Source: an uncultured Actinomycetes bacterium (GTDB taxonomy: Bacteria; Actinomycetota; Actinomycetes; S36-B12). From it: a stretch of DNA of 10,979 nt. Positions 6,578 through 10,979 of this stretch are shown here, in pieces. Positions within the stretch are counted from its first letter, which is position 1; each line of letters opens with the position of its first letter. The stretch is from assembly GCA_913061025.1 (NCBI GenBank), contig CAJXUJ010000028.1, positions 1 to 10,979 of the forward strand, in the 5' to 3' direction. The notes under the pieces were generated by a model, which saw nothing but the letters and a program-made list of their open reading frames with translations, made no database searches and was not told where the DNA came from. Position numbers and translations under genes: made by a program.

Positions 6578-7069
6578 TCATGCGCTGGCGAGTTCTTCCG
6601 AGCGCTCATCCTCATCGGCATACGCCTCTTCCTCGATGAGCGCAGCAGCCGCCATGACATCGGCCATCGCCCGCGTCTCGTTCTCGGCCACCGAGGCGCT
6701 CTTGACCCGGGTGAATTCCGCCGTGCCCCGAGCGAGATCCGGCCCGACCGAATAGGCCTCGACGTCTTGGTAGCGCACAGTGTGCGAACCCTCACCGCAG
6801 GGACGTTCCACCTCGCGGCTGCGCATCCGCCCGTAGATAACCACGGGCATCCCCTTCTTGATTGAGTTAGCGACATTGCTCGCAAGATTTCTCCAGCACG
6901 TCACCGACATGTAGTGGGTGTCACCTTCGATCCATCGCTCGTTCTCGCGATCGAAACGGCGGGTATTGGATGCAACCCGGAACGAGGCGACAGGATCACC
7001 ATTGGTGGTGAATCGCAGGTCGACGTCGCGGATCACATTGCCGACGATCGTCATCATCACGTCATTCAT
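6578..7069 (-). CDS. ssb: Single-stranded DNA-binding protein, SsbB/Rv2478c-like paralogue
   Basis: 163 residues with one OB fold at about 5-105: MTIVGNVIRDVDLRFTTNG, then DPVASFRVASNTRRF, then HYMSVTCWRNLASNVANSIKKG and MPVVIYGRMRSREVE, each matching the strands and helix of the bacterial SSB core. The C-terminal half of the remainder is Ala/Glu-rich (LIEEEAYADEDERSEELASA) and lacks the DDDIPF-type tip that recruits partner proteins in the housekeeping SSB, so it is probably the second actinobacterial paralogue rather than the essential one. ATG 7069 was chosen over the open frame back to 7174 because GGAAGGAAG lies about seven bases upstream and the OB fold starts right after. A Met at 7057 (MMTIVG) is a less likely alternative. 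In M. tuberculosis the equivalent gene lies directly upstream of the ettA gene; here vapBC is between them. The stop overlaps a possible upstream vapB start (ATGA). Confidence 0.93.
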   Translation of the reverse strand: MNDVMMTIVGNVIRDVDLRFTTNGDPVASFRVASNTRRFDRENERWIEGDTHYMSVTCWRNLASNVANSIKKGMPVVIYGRMRSREVERPCGEGSHTVRYQDVEAYSVGPDLARGTAEFTRVKSASVAENETRAMADVMAAAALIEEEAYADEDERSEELASA

Positions 7070-7201
7070 CTGTTTACTTCCTTCCTCGGAGTGGTTCTCC
7101 GTTGAAAGGCAGCGTCTATTCAGATGGCGATGCAGAACACCACTCAACCCATGCTGGGGATGAAATGCCGACAACTGTTGTCCTGTGGACAGCCTCGTGG
7201 G
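7070..7201. other. Intergenic region between ssb and the sensor kinase gene, with small palindromes
   Basis: This 132-bp gap holds the ssb ribosome-binding site and presumably its promoter, plus the end of the kinase transcript. Two overlapping inverted repeats are visible: GACAAC-T-GTTGTC (7170-7182) and TGTCC-TGT-GGACA (7179-7191). They lie 11-32 bp after the kinase stop but have no T-run, so they make at best a weak terminator; an operator role for the ssb promoter is equally possible. On the minus strand TTGAGT followed by GAATAG or TAGACG is a poor promoter candidate for ssb. Nothing here is firmly assignable. Confidence 0.35.
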
Positions 7202-8854
7202 TCATCTCGTGAGATACATGGTCAGCACCGTGGAGTCCCCGCGCCTCTCCAGGCTCCACTTTCCGAGCGTGTCGAACATTCGGGAACCCAAACCGGTGGA
7301 AGAACCATCGACCAAACCGAGACCATCGTCTTCGACAGTTACAAGGACGTCGCCTTCCACGTCCCGCACACTCACCCGAGCCGAGGAAGCCATCCCGTGG
7401 CGGTATGCGTTGGCCAGCGCCTCCCGGATAACCCGCTCCACGTTCCGAGCCTGCTCCTGGCCACCCTCAACTGCAATGTCGACTGACAGCAGGCCAGCCC
7501 AAGACTCGGCAATCGAAGCAATCCGCTCTTCCAACGAACTGTCCGAGGCCGTATTTCCAAGTGCTGCAACCGCCTCCCCTACTTGCTCGACGAGGTGGTC
7601 CCTGCCAGAACCGAGGGCCACTCGGGATATGACGGGACTATGCACAGTTCCGTGGAGTTGCTCGGCCAAATCACGCAAGACATCTTCGCGCTCCACATCC
7701 AAGGCGTGTCGAGTCACATCGGTTTCATTGATTCCATCTCGTATTCGCTCGAGGACCATCTCGCTTGACGAGAGTGCACCTGCCGCGAGTGAGGTGAAAC
7801 CAACAACAATCGGAAGCCAGACGAGATTCAGTGCCAGTGTGGGCAGGGCTGCTTCCAGGGCCCGGTCATCGAACAGCCAAAAAGAGAGCGGGCTGGTGAT
7901 GGTCCACGCGACCAGAACCGCGAAGCTGACGGCCACCAGCCAATGATCTGGACGTCGATTGATCCATCTATTGGCAACCGTAAGACACAGGCCTAGCGCT
8001 AGGACTCCGAAAACGACCTGCGCAGTGCCAACTGCCAATCCGTTGACACTCACAATGGTGCCCGCAGCGGAGATTCCCCACAGGAGGCAGATCCAGACCA
8101 CGGGCAAGGTGCGCGAGGTCAGCGCTTGCCACAGGACGGCTGCGACTCGAAAATCCTCTCGCCCACCGCGAGACGTATTTGCCTGGTCTGACCATAGAGA
8201 GTGACTCGTCGCTCGCAGAGCCTCCGAGACTTCCCTGGTACCACCACCGTTGTCGATGACAGTCTTGGCGACGCCAAGCACTTCCTCCCGCACGCCCTCG
8301 ACAACTGCCGCGCGCAGCACTCGCACTTCGTCTTCCTCGATCAAATTCCGACGCTGCCGGTCGACGAGTTCCTCAAGCAAACGACGACGCTCGCTGCGGT
8401 AGCGATAGATGACGGAGAGAACTAGCGCCCCTAGGGGAAGGACAGCTGCGCCCAAGATGCCGCCGGCGACCATGCGATTCACGAGCCCCAATATCGTCAA
8501 GGACTGCAACCCCAATGCGTCAGCTACCACCACGATCACGATCGCTCTCGCAACGCCGATCGAGAAACCAAAGACCACCACCACCCAGATGGGCAATGGA
8601 TGCACGAATCGATGTCGAAACAGGACGAAGTCTCCGAGAAGGAAGAAGGCTCCGATGGTTGCGAGGCCCGCCATAGCGACGACGAACCACCCAACCCAGC
8701 CGCCGCTCTCGGGTGTCTGCGAGATGTTGGTCGTGATCGACAGCAGATTGAACGGGATATTGAGGACGAACAGCACCCAGGAAATAGCCCAGCGCCCGCC
8801 AATGTGCTCGCGCAACGTGAGCCCGAGAATGCGCCTCTGAGCGACAGCCACCAT
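7202..8854 (-). CDS. Membrane sensor histidine kinase with 4+4 TM segments and atypical H-box
   Basis: 550 residues. Four hydrophobic segments (about 22-40, 53-79, 87-112, 126-149) are followed by a charged, probably cytoplasmic stretch (151-245) with coiled-coil-like character, then four more (250-270, 274-295, 304-327, 335-361), then the kinase core. The dimerisation/H-box region EREDVLRDLAEQLHGTVHS (387-406) aligns with HisKA_3 kinases, making His401 the likely phosphoacceptor, but the acidic residue that normally follows the His is Gly402. The HATPase_c domain is complete: N-box REALANAYRHG with Asn482, G1 EDDGLGL (508-514), G2 TGLG (520-523). No periplasmic sensor domain is seen, so the signal is probably sensed in or at the membrane. 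ATG 8854 starts 3 bp after the response-regulator stop; a weak GGGG lies about seven bases upstream. The two genes surely form one operon and a cognate pair. The ligand is unknown. Confidence 0.88.
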   Translation of the reverse strand: MVAVAQRRILGLTLREHIGGRWAISWVLFVLNIPFNLLSITTNISQTPESGGWVGWFVVAMAGLATIGAFFLLGDFVLFRHRFVHPLPIWVVVVFGFSIGVARAIVIVVVADALGLQSLTILGLVNRMVAGGILGAAVLPLGALVLSVIYRYRSERRRLLEELVDRQRRNLIEEDEVRVLRAAVVEGVREEVLGVAKTVIDNGGGTREVSEALRATSHSLWSDQANTSRGGREDFRVAAVLWQALTSRTLPVVWICLLWGISAAGTIVSVNGLAVGTAQVVFGVLALGLCLTVANRWINRRPDHWLVAVSFAVLVAWTITSPLSFWLFDDRALEAALPTLALNLVWLPIVVGFTSLAAGALSSSEMVLERIRDGINETDVTRHALDVEREDVLRDLAEQLHGTVHSPVISRVALGSGRDHLVEQVGEAVAALGNTASDSSLEERIASIAESWAGLLSVDIAVEGGQEQARNVERVIREALANAYRHGMASSARVSVRDVEGDVLVTVEDDGLGLVDGSSTGLGSRMFDTLGKWSLERRGDSTVLTMYLTR

Positions 8855-8857
8855 GAA

Positions 8858-9511
8858 CTAGCCCCGTTCAGGCCGCGTGCGCGATCCGGTCAACGAGTAG
8901 AAAGCACGCGCCAGCGCCACACGTTGATTCACCTGATCGTTCCCGGACAGGTCCAACCGCTTTGCTAGCCGAGCGATGGTCTGCTCAACGGACTTGACCT
9001 CCACCACTCGAACTCGGGCGATCTCCGCGTTGGTCAGACCGCAGGCCAAGAGTCGTAGCGTCTCGACCTGCGGGTCGGTCAGATCTATTCGAGGGGCAGC
9101 CGACGAGCGATCTGCCGTGCCGACGGAACCGCGGATGGCTTCGACGAGGAAACCGAGGTCCTCGAGTGACTGCTTGACGACGTAGGCGGCACCATCTGGC
9201 AATTCCGACAGTGACGTACTGAAGAGTCGAGGATCTTCGTACGACGTCAACATGACCACGCCGAAATCCGGCAACAACCGGCGAATACCGTGGGCAACAT
9301 CCAACCCCGTGGGTCCCGGACCTAGGTCGAGGTCAAAAACACCAACCTGAGCTCCGTTATCGACCGCTCCGGTGATCGCGGATTTCGCGTCGGAGGCCGA
9401 GGCCACCACTGTGAGCCCAAACCTCTCGAGGGCAGCCTTCAACGTCACACGTGTGAAATCGTCGTCCTCGACAAGCAGGATCCGCAGATCCTGTGGTTCG
9501 CCGACTCCCAC
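8858..9511 (-). CDS. NarL/FixJ-type response regulator
   Basis: 217 residues from GTG 9511. Receiver domain at about 8-125: acidic pocket VEDDD (14-18), phosphoacceptor Asp60 in VFDLDLGPGPTG, conserved Thr in MLTSYED (about 110) and Lys in YVVKQSL (about 134). A LuxR-type helix-turn-helix covers about 160-208: DLTDPQVETLRLLACGLTNAE and the recognition part EIARVRVVEVKSVEQTIARL, where the usual 'EIA..L..S..TV..H' spacing is kept but VEQTIARL replaces VRTHLSRI. The DLGPGPTGLDVA loop marks a known actinobacterial subgroup. The start is uncertain: GTG 9523 lies only one base after GGAGG (complement of 9525-9529), GTG 9511 lies 13 bases after it, and an ATG at 9631 would run into the divergent transporter gene. 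It should be phosphorylated by the kinase encoded next and act on DNA as a dimer; the neighbouring divergent promoter is a candidate target. Confidence 0.92.
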   Translation of the reverse strand: MGVGEPQDLRILLVEDDDFTRVTLKAALERFGLTVVASASDAKSAITGAVDNGAQVGVFDLDLGPGPTGLDVAHGIRRLLPDFGVVMLTSYEDPRLFSTSLSELPDGAAYVVKQSLEDLGFLVEAIRGSVGTADRSSAAPRIDLTDPQVETLRLLACGLTNAEIARVRVVEVKSVEQTIARLAKRLDLSGNDQVNQRVALARAFYSLTGSRTRPERG

Positions 9512-9523
9512 ACCTGGCTCCAC

Positions 9524-9609
9524 ACCTCCATTATTCGGCGCAACCCAATGCCCTTCATTCAGGACAACCGAATTCCAGAACTTTGGGGGGTTAGCCCTAC
9601 GCTGCGCGG
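9524..9609. promoter_or_regulatory. Divergent promoter region between response regulator and MFS transporter
   Basis: About 86 bp separate the probable regulator starts from the transporter GTG and must hold both promoters. On the plus strand TACGCT (9598-9603) fits the actinobacterial -10 form TANNNT and lies six bases before GTG 9610, so the transporter transcript may be leaderless; no good -35 box is seen at 17 bp. On the minus strand the sequence around GAATAATG just before GGAGG is AT-rich for this genome. No clear inverted repeat for the regulator was found. Confidence 0.4.
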
Positions 9610-10887
9610 GTGATTCGGTGGCATCGCGCATGGCTCGTCGCTGCTGTCACCTTCCTCGTTCTCCTCACTTCCGCAGCATTCCGATCCTCGGTCGGCGTTC
9701 TTGTCGTCCCATTCGAGAACGAGTTCGGCTGGTCGCGATCGGCCACGTCCATTGCCGTTGCGGTGAACCTCGTCCTCTACGGCGTCACCGCACCCTTCGC
9801 GACCGCGCTCATGGAGCGATTCGGGGTGCGGAACATCGCCGCCGGCGCACTAGCTCTCATTGCGATCGGCACCGGTCTCACCACGGTGATGACCGATCCG
9901 TGGCACCTCGTCATCCTGTGGGGCGTGATCGTCGGCCTCGGTGTCGGCGCCACCGCACTCGTCTTCGGCTCACTCGTGGTCAATCGATGGTTCGTCGAAC
10001 GGCGCGGCCTGATGCTCGGCGTGATGGGTGCTGCCTGGGCCACCGGACAACTCGTCTTTCTTCCCCTCATCGCCAACACCATCGATGCAGCCGGCTGGCG
10101 CACCGCCTCATGGGGCATCGCGATCGCGGCGCTTGTTCTTATTCCCATCATCTGGTTCGTCATCGCCGACCGACCCAGCGACGTCGGACTCCTCCCCTAC
10201 GGCGCTGACCCCACGAACCCTCCCAAGGAAGAAACGAACACCAAGGGCAGCGCAGCGAAAGCGGCCGGCAGCGCCATCACGACACTTCTCGAGGTCGCAC
10301 GCCACCGCACGTTCTGGATCCTCGCGGGCACCTTCTTCATCTGCGGATGGACCACCAACGGCATCATTTCCACCCACTTCATTCCTGCCGCCCACGACGA
10401 AGGCATGCACGCAACAACCGCTGCAGGCCTATTGGCCGTTGTCGGAATCTTCGATCTCATCGGCACCATCGGCTCCGGCTGGCTGACCGACCGGTTCGAT
10501 CCGCGCAAGCTCCTCGCGATCTACTACGGCCTTCGCGGCATCGCACTCCTCGCGATGCCGGCGATCCTGGGACCAGCCGTCGAACCCCCGATCCTGGTCA
10601 TCATGGTGTTGTTCGGACTGGACTGGGTCGCGACCGTTCCACCAACCGCGATCCTGTGCGCCCGCGCGTTCGGACCGGAGAAGGGTGCTGTCGTCTTCGG
10701 TTGGGTTTTCGCCTCCCACATGATTGGTGCGGCAGCGGCCGCCCTGCTCAGCGGTGCCATCCGGGACATCACCGGCGACTACCTCATCGCCTGGCTGCTC
10801 GCGGGTGTCCTCGCGATTGGTGCCTCTATCGCCGCGATGGCATTGCCCCGCGGACTGCGCCGAGCGGAACCTGCCCCAGCAATCTGA
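9610..10887 (+). CDS. Major facilitator superfamily transporter (oxalate/formate antiporter or monocarboxylate-like)
   Basis: 425 residues with about twelve hydrophobic segments in two halves (for example 8-24, 44-64, 74-92, 98-122, 134-155, 165-186; then 234-258, 270-290, 300-320, 326-350, 360-382, 390-412). The N-terminus WHRAWLVAAVTFLVLL and PFENEFGWSRS (34-44), the loop NRWFVERRGLMLGVM (125-139), the end of TM6 with ADRPSDVGLLPYG (186-198) and the second-half loop GWLTDRFDPRKLL (290-302) are typical of the MFS group that includes OxlT-like and monocarboxylate transporters. The substrate is unknown; an organic acid is a reasonable guess. A charged cytoplasmic loop spans about 198-228. GTG 9610 was chosen from the family N-terminus; it lacks a Shine-Dalgarno (the GGGGGG at 9585-9590 is too far), and a TACGCT -10-like box six bases upstream suggests a leaderless message. 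Divergent from the two-component genes; the tRNA gene begins 21 bp after its stop. Confidence 0.93.
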   Translation: MIRWHRAWLVAAVTFLVLLTSAAFRSSVGVLVVPFENEFGWSRSATSIAVAVNLVLYGVTAPFATALMERFGVRNIAAGALALIAIGTGLTTVMTDPWHLVILWGVIVGLGVGATALVFGSLVVNRWFVERRGLMLGVMGAAWATGQLVFLPLIANTIDAAGWRTASWGIAIAALVLIPIIWFVIADRPSDVGLLPYGADPTNPPKEETNTKGSAAKAAGSAITTLLEVARHRTFWILAGTFFICGWTTNGIISTHFIPAAHDEGMHATTAAGLLAVVGIFDLIGTIGSGWLTDRFDPRKLLAIYYGLRGIALLAMPAILGPAVEPPILVIMVLFGLDWVATVPPTAILCARAFGPEKGAVVFGWVFASHMIGAAAAALLSGAIRDITGDYLIAWLLAGVLAIGASIAAMALPRGLRRAEPAPAI

Positions 10888-10908
10888 CACTGGAATACTT
10901 GCTCGTGA

Positions 10909-10979
10909 GCGCCCGTAGCTCAACGGATAGAGCAACCGGTTTCTACCCGGTCGGTTGAGGGTTCGAGTCCTTCCGGGCG
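10909..10979 (+). tRNA. tRNA-Arg(UCU), 3' end cut by the window edge
   Basis: Cloverleaf by eye: acceptor 5' strand GCGCCCG (10909-10915), TA, D stem GCTC/GAGC around loop AACGGATA, anticodon stem ACCGG/CCGGT with loop TTTCTAC giving anticodon TCT (reads AGA), five-base variable loop CGGTT, T stem GAGGG/CCTTC with loop TTCGAGT, and acceptor 3' strand CGGGCG, one base short of the pairing partner. The last acceptor base, the discriminator and any CCA lie outside the window. A weak -10-like AATACT (10894-10899) just upstream could belong to its promoter. AGA is a rare codon in GC-rich genomes, consistent with a single minor tRNA. Confidence 0.93.

Noticed and set aside
9372..10208. Plus-strand frame of 278 codons across the regulator/transporter junction
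   Set aside because: It is Arg/His-rich shadow sequence from GC-biased codons and overlaps two well-supported genes.
10909..10979. tRNA-Arg as an integration (att) site for a mobile element
   Set aside because: The 3' end and everything downstream lie outside the window, and no integrase or repeat of the tRNA end is present inside it.

Overview
This is a gene-dense, GC-rich chromosomal stretch from an actinobacterium (Actinomycetota). The main evidence is gene order: a truncated haemoglobin O gene and a GH13 alpha-glucosidase on the plus strand converge on a minus-strand series that reads, in transcription order, ssb-like, ettA, acyl-CoA thioesterase and a conserved protein of unknown function. 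From memory, the same relative order and orientation occur in Mycobacterium tuberculosis (Rv2470 glbO, Rv2471 aglA, Rv2474c, Rv2475c, Rv2477c, Rv2478c). Many GTG starts and TANNNT-type -10 boxes close to start codons also fit an actinobacterium. I cannot name the genus.

Layout. Bases 1-1234 (+): the 3' part of an SDR/DUF2867 fusion gene, then glbO. 1275-2990 (+): GH13 alpha-glucosidase. 3000-7069 (-): a tightly packed run transcribed right to left: ssb-like gene, vapB antitoxin, vapC toxin, ettA, hotdog thioesterase, Rv2474c-like protein. 7202 to about 9511 (-): a two-component system, NarL-type response regulator followed 3 nt later by an eight-TM sensor kinase. 9610-10887 (+): a major facilitator transporter divergent from the two-component system. 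10909 to the right edge (+): tRNA-Arg(UCU), cut by the window end.

How the parts fit. The ssb-ettA-thioesterase-unknown series looks like an old housekeeping block for DNA binding, energy sensing at the ribosome and acyl-CoA hydrolysis. The vapBC toxin-antitoxin pair sits between ssb and ettA, where M. tuberculosis has no such pair, so it looks like an insertion. The vapB start codon lies in a perfect 35-bp palindrome that also covers a good -10 box. The -10 is placed so that transcription should begin at the A of the ATG, giving a leaderless antitoxin mRNA. The same palindrome in a read-through RNA from ssb would fold into a 16-bp hairpin that hides the vapB start. This is the most interesting structure in the window. 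The two-component system and the divergent transporter may form a regulator-target pair, which is inference from position only.

There is no gene-free stretch longer than 300 bases. I see no CRISPR array, insertion sequence, prophage or biosynthetic cluster. Most of the window is ordinary conserved actinobacterial sequence.
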